Shown here in pieces: positions 45,701 through 54,125 of a DNA stretch of 64,000 nucleotides. A program made the position numbers and the translations under genes. Position 1 is the stretch's first letter; the number at the start of each line of letters is the position of its first letter. The stretch spans positions 1 to 64,000 of the forward strand of contig CAYXPY010000008.1 in assembly GCA_964467345.1 (NCBI GenBank). Direction: 5' to 3'. The notes under the pieces are model-generated. The model was not told the origin of the DNA, did not search any database, and worked only from the letters and a program-made list of their open reading frames with translations. The DNA comes from SM1-50 sp964467345 (lineage in GTDB: Archaea > Thermoplasmatota > E2 > DHVEG-1).

Positions 45701-46867
45701 TTAATGACCAAAGAGCCGTTTGGTCAGAAGCGTCGCATAGCTGCCCTTCGGTAACTTGAACGATACCTCTAACTTATATCGTATCGTATCATGTCTGCTG
45801 TTCACCTCATCTTTTTCAGGTTTTGATAACATGAAATCTGTAGGGCATAGTCGGATCTCACGTGCCCGTGTTTTAAAAAAACTCCCGGTCTGCTCCTCGA
45901 TAGCAAAATCTATTACTCTTACTCCTTCTTTTGTAAGTACATGATCAACTATCTGCTGTTCATCCAAAGATGTTTTCATCTGATCGCTTATCGTTTGAAA
46001 AGTCTGTGGAATACGGCTTTGTTCTTGTTCCGAGAGGTCAGTGAAGAACAAAAGAGACCCAACTGCGTATTCTACAGAAAAGAGTTTTCTTTTCTCGACA
46101 GTTCTCCGCAGGATTTCTTTTATGCATTCATTCCAAAGGAAGCTCTGATATGCATTGACGTACATCTCGCGTAGATGCGCTGGGATCTTTCTGTACGCAG
46201 CACGATAATCCCTGGTTTTGCTATATTCCTTTATCACCGCACCAAACGCTTTATTATAGACCCGTACATCAGCAAGATTACTCCACGATGTGAGGATCCT
46301 GCGTTTCTCAACTTTCATTTTCTTCGGTTCTGATTTCTGATACGCTGTCAAATATTGTTTGACTGCTGTTTCATACTTTTTCAGCACAATTTCTTTTCCG
46401 ATGAAAACATTGTTAATGACGCTGCCGAACCGTTGTGAATCAAAATAATTCGGTACACCAACGAGTGGGATTGTCTGTGCGTGTCGAGAAATCTCTGCAA
46501 GTTCACCTTGCTGTATGTCACGAGCAACGATGCTGAACCGATTCCCCGAAAGATCACCGATCTTTATCTTCTTTTGAGTATATCCAACTAATGTTAAAAC
46601 CAGGGACTCCATCCTCAGACCTTGTACGTTGTACTTTGTTGGAATGGAGACGTACTGACGAGCAAACGCATGCTTATCCTTAAGCCCGGCATAGCCGATT
46701 TCAAAAAGGGGGAGTCGAAGTCGTTGTGCAATTCGACGGATTGCATCAAACGTGTCAATCTCCTGTTTCTCCAGTAAAAAAACCGTATGTTCATTCTTCA
46801 CAGCAGACAGCAGATAATCAGGGATCTCCTCGACGATGAAATCAGCAGGTTGTTGCTTCAGTTTCAT
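45701..46867 (-). CDS. truD: tRNA pseudouridine(13) synthase TruD
   Basis: A 388-residue pseudouridine synthase that modifies U13 of tRNA. KQQPADFIVEEIPDYLL is the family N-terminus. GYAGLKDKHAFARQYVSIP at about 72-90 has the catalytic Asp in the G-x-KD motif. GVPNYFDSQRFGS is the TruD NxFD-QRFG signature. ATG 46867 gives the usual start; the longer frame to 46915 begins in the divergent promoter of aconitase X. It converges with the LpdD-like gene, two bases apart. Confidence 0.92.
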   Translation of the reverse strand: MKLKQQPADFIVEEIPDYLLSAVKNEHTVFLLEKQEIDTFDAIRRIAQRLRLPLFEIGYAGLKDKHAFARQYVSIPTKYNVQGLRMESLVLTLVGYTQKKIKIGDLSGNRFSIVARDIQQGELAEISRHAQTIPLVGVPNYFDSQRFGSVINNVFIGKEIVLKKYETAVKQYLTAYQKSEPKKMKVEKRRILTSWSNLADVRVYNKAFGAVIKEYSKTRDYRAAYRKIPAHLREMYVNAYQSFLWNECIKEILRRTVEKRKLFSVEYAVGSLLFFTDLSEQEQSRIPQTFQTISDQMKTSLDEQQIVDHVLTKEGVRVIDFAIEEQTGSFFKTRAREIRLCPTDFMLSKPEKDEVNSRHDTIRYKLEVSFKLPKGSYATLLTKRLFGH

Positions 46868-46931
46868 GGTAAAAACAAAAACACTAAAATAATACGAGCA
46901 TATAACCCTGTCCATAGGGGTTGAATCATTT

Positions 46932-48116
46932 ATGTATCTTACAAAAGAGGAAGAAAAAATCCTTCATGGCGAGCAAGGTGAAGTCCCCGAACGCATGCTT
47001 CGCTTGCTTGTTCAGCTTGGTGACATCTACGGTGCTGACAAAATGATCCCGGTCGGCTCAGTGCAGGTTGCTGGTGTTTCTTATAAATCTATCGCAGAAC
47101 CAGGAACTGAGTTCCTTGAGGATCTCGCAGGGAAAGGCGCTCGGGTAAAGGTTCTTACGTTCCTGAACCCAGCAGGCATGGATCTTGAGGACTGGGAAAC
47201 ATTCCATTTCCCAAAGGAGTTCGCACGTAACCAACTTAGGATCATGAACGCCTTTAAAACCATGGGTATCGTGATTACCGCGACCTGCACGCCGTACCTC
47301 GCAGGAAACCTTCCTCGGTTCCGTGAACACATCGCCTGGTCCGAATCCTCAGCAATCTCATTTTCAAACTCGGTGATCGGCGCACGGACCAACCGGGAGG
47401 GAGGACCTTCAGCTCTTGCGGCAGCAATCCTTGGGAAAACACCGAACTATGGATTCCATCTCTGGGAGAACAGACAACCAACCATCAAAGTAAAGGTAGA
47501 AACAGATCTGACCTTGGATGCGGATTTCGGCGCTCTCGGTTATCATGTCGGTAAACAAGTGAAAAACAAAGTCCCGTACTTCATGGGAATCAAAAACGCT
47601 GACACGGATCAGCTTAAAGCACTCGGTGCGGCGATGGCAGCATCAGGAGCTGTCGCTCTCTACCATGTCGAGGGTCTCACACCAGAAGCAGACCTTGTGA
47701 AAAAAGATAACCTTGAAACAATCACTGTTACAAAAAAAGAGTTGGACGAAGCCTATGCGAAACTGAACACAGGGAAAGAACCCGATATCGTTATCTTGGG
47801 CTGTCCACATGCTTCGTTACGAGAGATCTCCGCGGTGGCTGAGAAGCTGAAAGGAAAAAAACTACGCAAGCCCGTCTGGGTGTGCACGTCAAGGATGATG
47901 AAAGAAGCAGCCGAGCGCATGGGCTATTCCGACATCATCGAGAAAGCAGGTGGGCATATCGTCGCAGACACCTGCATGGTGGTCTCACCCATCGAGGATA
48001 TGGGATATAAAACAACGGGTGTGAATAGCGGAAAAGCTGGGAACTATCTTCCAGGTTTCTGCAAACAGAACGTGTGTTTCGCACCTCTTGAGAAACTCTT
48101 GGAGGCAGCCTTATGA
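46932..48116 (+). CDS. Aconitase X large subunit (phosphomevalonate dehydratase)
   Basis: A 394-residue aconitase X catalytic subunit (formerly DUF521). Cysteines in ATCTPYLAG (about 117), GCPHASLREI (about 291) and VADTCMVVSP (about 340) can hold the iron-sulfur cluster. SFSNSVIGARTNREGGPSA is the conserved core. In archaea this subunit with its small partner dehydrates mevalonate 5-phosphate to trans-anhydromevalonate 5-phosphate. Mevalonate kinase and UbiD lie nearby. It overlaps the small-subunit gene by four bases (ATGA). Confidence 0.9.
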   Translation: MYLTKEEEKILHGEQGEVPERMLRLLVQLGDIYGADKMIPVGSVQVAGVSYKSIAEPGTEFLEDLAGKGARVKVLTFLNPAGMDLEDWETFHFPKEFARNQLRIMNAFKTMGIVITATCTPYLAGNLPRFREHIAWSESSAISFSNSVIGARTNREGGPSALAAAILGKTPNYGFHLWENRQPTIKVKVETDLTLDADFGALGYHVGKQVKNKVPYFMGIKNADTDQLKALGAAMAASGAVALYHVEGLTPEADLVKKDNLETITVTKKELDEAYAKLNTGKEPDIVILGCPHASLREISAVAEKLKGKKLRKPVWVCTSRMMKEAAERMGYSDIIEKAGGHIVADTCMVVSPIEDMGYKTTGVNSGKAGNYLPGFCKQNVCFAPLEKLLEAAL

Positions 48117-48502
48117 TGAAAGGACGAACCATCTCACCAGGGAAAGCCAAAGGGATTGCGCTAGTCTCGAAAGACCCTATTGGGTTCTACGGTGGCATCA
48201 ACATTAAAACAGGCATCGTCATCGAAAAAGGTCATCCCCTCGAGGGGAAGAACGTCAAAGACAAAATCCTTGTGTTCCCCTGCGGGAAAGGCTCTACGGT
48301 AGGATCCTACGTCATCTACGGGTTACAGAAAAATGGTGTCGCCCCAAAGGGTATCATCAACAAAGAAACAGAGACAATTGTCGCAACCGGGGTCATCCTT
48401 GCAGGAATCCCCTGTGTCGATAAGATAGACATCGACCAAATCAAAGACGGGGTCACCGTGGTGTTAAACGCGGATACGGCAACCGTAGAAGTCGCTGAGT
48501 AG
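48113..48502 (+). CDS. Aconitase X small subunit (DUF126, phosphomevalonate dehydratase)
   Basis: A 129-residue swivelling domain. GRTISPGKAKGIAL at the start, HPLEGKNVKDKILVFPCGKG and GSTVGSYVIYGL are DUF126 signatures; the Ser of the GSTVGS loop lies at the active site. It forms the heterodimer with the large subunit and completes phosphomevalonate dehydratase. The four-base overlap with the large subunit gene implies coupled translation. The divergently oriented CrtC/AttH-like gene ends three bases after it. Confidence 0.92.
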   Translation: MMKGRTISPGKAKGIALVSKDPIGFYGGINIKTGIVIEKGHPLEGKNVKDKILVFPCGKGSTVGSYVIYGLQKNGVAPKGIINKETETIVATGVILAGIPCVDKIDIDQIKDGVTVVLNADTATVEVAE

Positions 48503-48505
48503 AAT

Positions 48506-49798
48506 CTACAGCAACGCACGCATGTTCCAGGACACCCCAATCCCTTGCAGTGGTACTTCATAGTCGCCATCGTTATCGGACCATGAGATCGATCCGTCAA
48601 TTGTACAATACCCGATCTTCATGCCTAGATAGGTGGGGAATTTCCATATTTTATTGGTCGCATGGGTGATAGAGAGGTCTGCCGTCAATCTTGTCTTTGT
48701 TCCATACAAAAGGGATTGACTGATAGCAAACAACGGATTGAGACTTGGGTCGGCATTAAGACTTAACGCAGTGGGGAGTTTAACCAATGGGAAGATTTGT
48801 TCATCCTTCTGGGTGATCTTTAAATTCACATCCTTTAGCTCTGTTACTGTTGCTCCTCCATCTGTCGAAATCAACAGTGTACCAAACGGGTCCAAAGTGG
48901 ATAAACTACCAGAGATTGCCTGTGGGTTAGGCAGATAGTTTGTCGCATACATGATCCATCCATTATCCAAAGTCAGGGAGAACCAGTCCCAGCCTCCGAT
49001 CACAAGTCTGTTGATCGCGTTTGGGGTCCACGCATGCTCATGGGAGCCGGTTCCCTTAACAATATAGGTTTGATCGTTCATTTGGATGGTCCCTGAGACC
49101 TCGCAGCCAAGCAGGATATAGCTTGCGACTTCGCTGTCTGACATATCAACAGCTTGTGAGCCTAAGGTCCAAATTGGTAAGGATTTGGCGGTATAATCAA
49201 GGTCTATGACAAGCTCCACGGACGGATCGATATCTGCATCCTCCGCATGGACATGCCATCTCGGGTATGATCCCTCTACCCAGGAGTTCTCGAATTCAAC
49301 CTGTACTCCAGGAGTACCAGCAATAAGTGTCCCCTCCTGAAGGATCCCCAGATGATGTTCCTTGTTGATCATTCCACCATAGGTCTCACTGTTGTTTCCA
49401 AGCACACTCACAATGAGTAAGTCAGGTTTATTTGTCCCAAGAAGGTCACCACGGGCCATATGGTTGAAGCTCACCGCAATCACCCAATCTTTCAACTGAG
49501 TAGAATCGGAATCAAAAACCGCGGTAAAATACCACCATTCCCGGGAGATGCGTAGTTTGCTGAAATGCGCCCCTTCGTCATCAGTTGAGACATCACGTCG
49601 AAACGCTGGGATAAGGGATGTTGGTGGAGTGGGGAGTTTTTCTGGTGGCAGAGGCATGACTGTGGTATTATTGCCCCCAGGGGGAGAAGTAGGAACATCG
49701 GGGAGAATGGTATGGATATAGTCTGCCTTGTAGAAAAAAAGCGTAGAAACTACGATGAGGACTACGATGATGATTGTATCTATTTTTTTAAATTTCAT
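48506..49798 (-). CDS. CrtC/AttH-like lipocalin-fold protein, membrane anchored
   Basis: About 430 residues. One membrane helix lies at 8-25, followed by a Pro-rich linker to about 60. The rest resembles the AttH/CrtC two-lobed lipocalin fold. SREWWYFTAVF at about 85 is the EWWYF start of the family, and GTGSHEHAWTP and LVIGGWDWFSL lie in the second half. CrtC relatives hydrate carotenoids; others act on lipids or polyketides. ATG 49798 follows GGTGGAG and removes a spurious 96-codon extension. A second member lies at 56.9 kb. The substrate is unknown and the outer face of the membrane is inferred. Confidence 0.75.
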   Translation of the reverse strand: MKFKKIDTIIIVVLIVVSTLFFYKADYIHTILPDVPTSPPGGNNTTVMPLPPEKLPTPPTSLIPAFRRDVSTDDEGAHFSKLRISREWWYFTAVFDSDSTQLKDWVIAVSFNHMARGDLLGTNKPDLLIVSVLGNNSETYGGMINKEHHLGILQEGTLIAGTPGVQVEFENSWVEGSYPRWHVHAEDADIDPSVELVIDLDYTAKSLPIWTLGSQAVDMSDSEVASYILLGCEVSGTIQMNDQTYIVKGTGSHEHAWTPNAINRLVIGGWDWFSLTLDNGWIMYATNYLPNPQAISGSLSTLDPFGTLLISTDGGATVTELKDVNLKITQKDEQIFPLVKLPTALSLNADPSLNPLFAISQSLLYGTKTRLTADLSITHATNKIWKFPTYLGMKIGYCTIDGSISWSDNDGDYEVPLQGIGVSWNMRALL

Positions 49799-49943
49799 TC
49801 TCCACCAAACGATATCGCTTAAATCTGCTTCTGACGGGAGAATATTAATAGTTTCTTGTACAACTGGTACCGATTCAACAGGCGCGCATATTTTTATTAA
49901 TACAATGAACAATTCACCCCCAATCACCCCGTGGAGGCAATAC

Positions 49944-50459
49944 ATGATTGAAAGACGCGATATTGAGAACTCTTTTACCGAACTTTCCTGGATACAGGAT
50001 AAAGAGTTGAGACGAAAGGTTGTAGATGTCTGGAAGACCGCTGCAGACCGAGGTAAATGGATAAGTCTCCAGCAGATCCCTTTCACCCTGTTGTTTGAGA
50101 ACTCGGGCCTGCTTGTTGATCATACAAAAAGGATCACAAAACTTGCCTGGAACGTGGTCAACGCACGAGAAGAGCCCCTTCAAAAGGATTATCTCATCGC
50201 TGGCGCACTGCTTCATGATGTCGGAAAACTCTTGGAATACGAGATGAAGGAAGGAAAAATCATAAAGAGTGCGTTTGGGGAAAAAACCCGCCATCCTGCT
50301 GGTGGTGCACAACTTGCTACGGAATGCGCCCTGCCAAAGGAAGTTGTCCATATCATCGCTGCACATTCACATGAGGGGGACAGCATGAACCGCACACCAG
50401 AGGCGATCATTGTTCATCATTGTGATTTTATTGATTTTGAAATAAAAAAAAGGAAGTGA
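49944..50459 (+). CDS. HD-domain phosphohydrolase
   Basis: A 171-residue protein. LVDHTKRITKLAWN, AGALLHDVGKLLEYE, TRHPAGGAQLA and IAAHSHEGD give the H, HD, H and D set of a metal-dependent HD hydrolase. The substrate is unknown; a phosphate ester or nucleotide is likely. ATG 49944 follows GGAGG by six bases; upstream in-frame codons up to 49755 overlap the divergent promoter. The citrate lyase alpha gene begins four bases after its stop, so the two are co-transcribed. Confidence 0.82.
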   Translation: MIERRDIENSFTELSWIQDKELRRKVVDVWKTAADRGKWISLQQIPFTLLFENSGLLVDHTKRITKLAWNVVNAREEPLQKDYLIAGALLHDVGKLLEYEMKEGKIIKSAFGEKTRHPAGGAQLATECALPKEVVHIIAAHSHEGDSMNRTPEAIIVHHCDFIDFEIKKRK

Positions 50460-50463
50460 CACG

Positions 50464-51960
50464 GTGAGGATACAGAACGCTGCAGGAAGAATGGTCGAGA
50501 CGACAATCGGAGAGAGAACCTTTCAACCGTTCTCAGGTGCACGGAAATATGGATTTGAATCAAAACTCACAACCCTTGAGAAGGCGTTACAGGCCTGCCC
50601 GTTGAAGAACGGGATGACGGTTTCCTTCCATCATCAGCTGCGCAACGGGGATTTTGTGGTCAACCAGACGCTCTCTACGATTCGAGAGCTCGGGATAAAG
50701 GATATCCGCCTAGCCCAGACTGCACTGTTTACGGTCCATAAACCAGTGATTGACCACATTAAAGAAGGGGTCATCACTCGTATCGAAGGTAGTTTGAACG
50801 ACTCGGTTGGAGATTATGTCTCCAAGCATCCGTTAAAAAGTCCGGTGATTCTGCGCTCTCATGGAGGACGATGGGGCGCGGTAAAAACAGGGGAGCTTCC
50901 TATTGATGTCGCAATCATCGCAGCATCTGCATCTGATGAGCATGGAAACTGCACCGGTCTTTTAGGAGACAGTGCGTTCGGCCCGATTTCGTATTCCCAA
51001 ATCGATGCGATGAAAGCAAAGCACGTCATCGTCGTCACCGATACACTCGTTGAATACCCCTGCAAGCCACAAGAAATCCAGGAGCGATATGTGGACTCTG
51101 TCGTGCAGGTCGATAGAATCGGTGACCCGAACCAGATCGTGTCCGGCTCTCTAAAGATCACTGATGATTCTGAGAAGCTTAACATCGCCCGTCAATGCGT
51201 CGACCTCATGGACGCCGCAGGTCTGATAAAGGATGGTATGGTGTTCCAGTCAGGAGCGGGAGGCACCTCCCTTGCCGCAGTGAAGTACCTTGGCGAGCGA
51301 CTCGAGGAAAAAAACGTTGTCGCATCATGTGCCACTGGTGGACTAACGAAATTCATCATCGATATCTATAAGGCAGGTAGGGTGAAGAAAATGTATTACT
51401 CGCAGGTGTTTGACACCGAATCGATCCGTTTCATCCAAAACGACCCCAGTCTGCCAGCTGACATCGGTCATTATGCTGATCCAACCTCAAAGGGACGGAC
51501 TGCGGATAGCCTTGATGCAGTCGTCCTTGGGGCAACCGAGGTTGATGTGAAATTCAATGTCAACGTTAACACCCATAGCGACGGCAGACTGTTACATGGG
51601 ATTGGAGGGCATCAGGATACAGCAGCGGCAGCTGACCTGACAATTATCACGACTCCGATTTTTAGGAAAACAAACCCGATTGTCCGGGAGGATGTTACAA
51701 CGATTACGACACCAGGGTCTGTGATCGATGCGATTGTGACAAACCGTGGTATCGCAATTAACCCGATACGAAAAGATCTCCTACAGAAAATCAAAGGCAC
51801 AATACCAACCGTTCCTATCGAAGAACTCAAGACCATGGCGTACGAGGCGACCGGTACACCACGGCAGCCTGCTCTTGGTGATGACATCATCGGTATAATC
51901 AAATGGTTTGATGGAACAGTCCTTGATATGGTACGAGTCGTGAAAGAGGAGAAATCATGA
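50464..51960 (+). CDS. citF: Citrate lyase alpha subunit-like CoA transferase (CitF)
   Basis: A 498-residue type I-like CoA transferase matching the alpha subunit of citrate lyase. The N-terminus has FQPFSGARKYGFESKLTTL. FHHQLRNGDFVVNQTL, SASDEHGNCTGLLG and QSGAGGTSLAAVKYL are CitF signatures. In bacteria it swaps acetate for citrate on the acyl carrier subunit CitD. No CitD, CitE, CitG or CitC lies nearby; the next gene is a citrate-synthase-fold lyase. It probably uses CoA directly: citrate plus acetyl-CoA gives citryl-CoA plus acetate. The GTG start overlaps the HD gene's ribosome site region. Confidence 0.9.
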   Translation: MRIQNAAGRMVETTIGERTFQPFSGARKYGFESKLTTLEKALQACPLKNGMTVSFHHQLRNGDFVVNQTLSTIRELGIKDIRLAQTALFTVHKPVIDHIKEGVITRIEGSLNDSVGDYVSKHPLKSPVILRSHGGRWGAVKTGELPIDVAIIAASASDEHGNCTGLLGDSAFGPISYSQIDAMKAKHVIVVTDTLVEYPCKPQEIQERYVDSVVQVDRIGDPNQIVSGSLKITDDSEKLNIARQCVDLMDAAGLIKDGMVFQSGAGGTSLAAVKYLGERLEEKNVVASCATGGLTKFIIDIYKAGRVKKMYYSQVFDTESIRFIQNDPSLPADIGHYADPTSKGRTADSLDAVVLGATEVDVKFNVNVNTHSDGRLLHGIGGHQDTAAAADLTIITTPIFRKTNPIVREDVTTITTPGSVIDAIVTNRGIAINPIRKDLLQKIKGTIPTVPIEELKTMAYEATGTPRQPALGDDIIGIIKWFDGTVLDMVRVVKEEKS

Positions 51961-52727
51961 GATGGAAAACCTCGATTACTAAGATAGAACCAAATCATAT
52001 TGTGACAAAAGGATTCAGACAGGAGGACCTCATTGGGACTATACCGTATGCCTCTGTCGTCTATCTGCTTTTACGGGGAAGCCTCCCTTCGGAAGAGGAC
52101 GGCCATATGATGGATGCGATCCTTACTGCCTGCATCGATCATGGTGTCACCCCTCCTTCATCGATTGCATCACGAACGGTTGCATCAGGGGGAGTCCCCT
52201 TACCGACCGCGGTCGCTGCAGGGATTCTCTCGATTGGTGATGCCCATGGTGGCGCAATAGAGAAAGGAGCGAAATTCCTACAGGAAGGAGTACTTTCGAT
52301 GAAAAAAGAGAAAAAAAGCATTGAAACGGTTGCGACAAACATAGTCAAGGAAAGCAGCGAACAGAAGAAGCGACTCCCTGGTTTCGGCCATCGAATCCAT
52401 ACGCAGGACCCCCGAACAACACGACTCTTTGGACTTGCAGAAGAACTCAAAATCGCAAAAGATCATATCGCTCTTTCAAAAGCTATCGAATCTGAATTAG
52501 AAAAAACCCAAGGCAAGAAACTCCCGATTAACGTTGATGGTGCAATCGCCGCCATCATCTCAGATATGGGGTTTGACTGGCGATTAGGCAAAGCTTTCTT
52601 CTTACTAGGACGGGTCGCTGGGTTGACCGCTCATGTGTACGAAGAGCAGACGCAGGAAAAACCGATGCGCGAGATGTTCACAATCGATTATGACTATACC
52701 GGTCCTCCGGAACACGACTTGCCATAG
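51957..52727 (+). CDS. Citryl-CoA lyase of the citrate synthase superfamily
   Basis: A 256-residue protein with the citrate-synthase small fold. TKGFRQEDLIGTIPYASVV lies at the N-terminus. GDAHGGAIEKGAKFL supplies one catalytic His, LPGFGHRIHTQDPRTTRLF the conserved GHRIH/DPR loop, and NVDGAIAAIISDMGFDW the C-terminal Asp region. It is much shorter than citrate synthase (about 370-430 residues) and similar in size to citryl-CoA lyase and the C-terminal domain of ATP citrate lyase. It would split citryl-CoA into acetyl-CoA and oxaloacetate. It overlaps citF by four bases. Confidence 0.87.
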   Translation: MRWKTSITKIEPNHIVTKGFRQEDLIGTIPYASVVYLLLRGSLPSEEDGHMMDAILTACIDHGVTPPSSIASRTVASGGVPLPTAVAAGILSIGDAHGGAIEKGAKFLQEGVLSMKKEKKSIETVATNIVKESSEQKKRLPGFGHRIHTQDPRTTRLFGLAEELKIAKDHIALSKAIESELEKTQGKKLPINVDGAIAAIISDMGFDWRLGKAFFLLGRVAGLTAHVYEEQTQEKPMREMFTIDYDYTGPPEHDLP

Positions 52728-52751
52728 AGCGTCTTATGAACAGGAAAGAAC

Positions 52752-52761
52752 AAATATTAAA
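52752..52761 (+). promoter_or_regulatory. TATA box of the radical SAM gene
   Basis: AAATATTAAA lies 30-39 bases before ATG 52791 and supports the second in-frame start. Confidence 0.4.
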
Positions 52762-52790
52762 ACAACCTTTTGTTATCCTGTGGTAGCATC

Positions 52791-54110
52791 ATGAGGATTC
52801 TACTTGTCTTTCCACGTATAGAACATGGGGCAACAACCTATTCTGATAAAGGGTCCTGGGCTTCGATACTGTTCGGATATCCGATCATCACGCTTCCACA
52901 TCTTGCCGCTATCACACCACCGCACCATAGCATAAAAATCGTCAACGAAAACTACGAGGATATCGATTTTGATGAACCAGCAGATCTTGTCGGAATAACC
53001 AGTTATACGATGACAGCACCCCATGTCTATGAGCTTGCTGATGAATTCCGCAGACGCGGCAGAAAAGTAGTACTAGGCGGATATCATCCTACTGCGATGC
53101 CCCAGGAGGCGATTCAGCATGCTGACAGTATCGTTCTTGGGGAAGCAGAGGCGTCATGGCCAGAGCTGATTGGTGATTGTGAGAAAGGGATTTTAAAACA
53201 ATTTTATGGGCCAAACCCTGACTTTGATATGGCTGCGATCCCACCCATCAGACGGGACCTGATACGGCATAACCCCCTGCTTGGCGCGGTCCAATCGACG
53301 AGAGGATGCCCGAATCAATGTGAGTTCTGTGCGATTGCAAGTTTCTGTCAACATGGAGTGAAGCAACGTCCGATAAAAAGCGTTGTCGAAGAGATAAAGC
53401 AGATGCCAAACAGCATGTATGTCATCCATGACCCAAGTCTTACTGTAAATCCTCCGTATTCACGTGAGTTTTTCAAGGAACTAATCAAACAGAAAGTGGA
53501 TAAAGGCTGGGTGTCAAATGGCAACTCCAATGTCCTTGGGAAAATCGATGATGAGTTTCTTGATTTGGCAAAAAAATCCGGGTGTGTTGAATGGTTCGTT
53601 GGTTTTGAATCTGTCAGCCAAGAATCGTTAAACGGCATTAAAAAAACCGTCAATAAGGTCGAGGATTTCAAAAAAACCATTAAACGGCTCCATAAGCACG
53701 GGATGGCGGTCCAGGGTGGCATCATCTTTGGTTTCGATCAAGACACCCCTGATATCTTTGATTTGACTTTGGAGAAGATGTATGAATGGGAGTTAGATGC
53801 TGTCGAAATCAACATCTTGACCCCGTATCCTGGCACTCCGTTGTTCGATCGACTGGAGCGTGAGGGGAGAATAACCAGCCGAGATTGGAAACGCTACAAT
53901 CAAGTCGATGTGGTCTTCGAACCAAAGAACATGACGGAAAAAGAGCTCTTTGAGGGAACCAGGAAGGTAGCTAAACAGTTCTACAGCATGCCTGATGTCA
54001 TCCATCGTGCCCTTCGGACTTTTGCGATTGTTCGAAGAGCAGCGGCGATTCTGCCAGCTGGGACGAACTATACATTCAGACGGTACTACAAAAGAGACTT
54101 CAGATTCTGA
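52791..54110 (+). CDS. B12-binding-domain radical SAM protein
   Basis: About 439 residues. Residues 1-140 are a cobalamin-binding Rossmann domain (VGITSYTMTAPHVYELA, VLGGYHPTAMPQEAIQ, SIVLGEAEASWPEL). Residues about 165-370 are a radical SAM barrel with QSTRGCPNQCEFCAIASF, the Cx3Cx2C 4Fe-4S site. The C-terminal 70 residues are family-variable. Such proteins methylate unactivated carbons, rearrange tetrapyrroles or modify lipids; HpnP, BchE and archaeal GDGT ring synthases have this layout. The exact subfamily is not decided here. ATG 52791 fits the promoter and the family N-terminus (MRILLV). It precedes a prenyltransferase cluster on the other strand. Confidence 0.85.
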   Translation: MRILLVFPRIEHGATTYSDKGSWASILFGYPIITLPHLAAITPPHHSIKIVNENYEDIDFDEPADLVGITSYTMTAPHVYELADEFRRRGRKVVLGGYHPTAMPQEAIQHADSIVLGEAEASWPELIGDCEKGILKQFYGPNPDFDMAAIPPIRRDLIRHNPLLGAVQSTRGCPNQCEFCAIASFCQHGVKQRPIKSVVEEIKQMPNSMYVIHDPSLTVNPPYSREFFKELIKQKVDKGWVSNGNSNVLGKIDDEFLDLAKKSGCVEWFVGFESVSQESLNGIKKTVNKVEDFKKTIKRLHKHGMAVQGGIIFGFDQDTPDIFDLTLEKMYEWELDAVEINILTPYPGTPLFDRLEREGRITSRDWKRYNQVDVVFEPKNMTEKELFEGTRKVAKQFYSMPDVIHRALRTFAIVRRAAAILPAGTNYTFRRYYKRDFRF

Positions 54111-54125
54111 TAACAACAAAGACTC

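Noticed and set aside
49755..49943. N-terminal extension of the HD protein
   Set aside because: It would overlap the divergent CrtC/AttH-like gene's start and lacks a ribosome site, while ATG 49944 has GGAGG at the right spacing.
49799..50086. N-terminal extension of the CrtC/AttH-like protein at 48.5 kb
   Set aside because: It would overlap the HD gene. The shorter start at 49798 has GGTGGAG and leads straight into a membrane helix.
50464..52727. Standard bacterial citrate lyase operon
   Set aside because: The acyl carrier CitD and HpcH-fold CitE are missing, and the lyase is of the citrate synthase fold.
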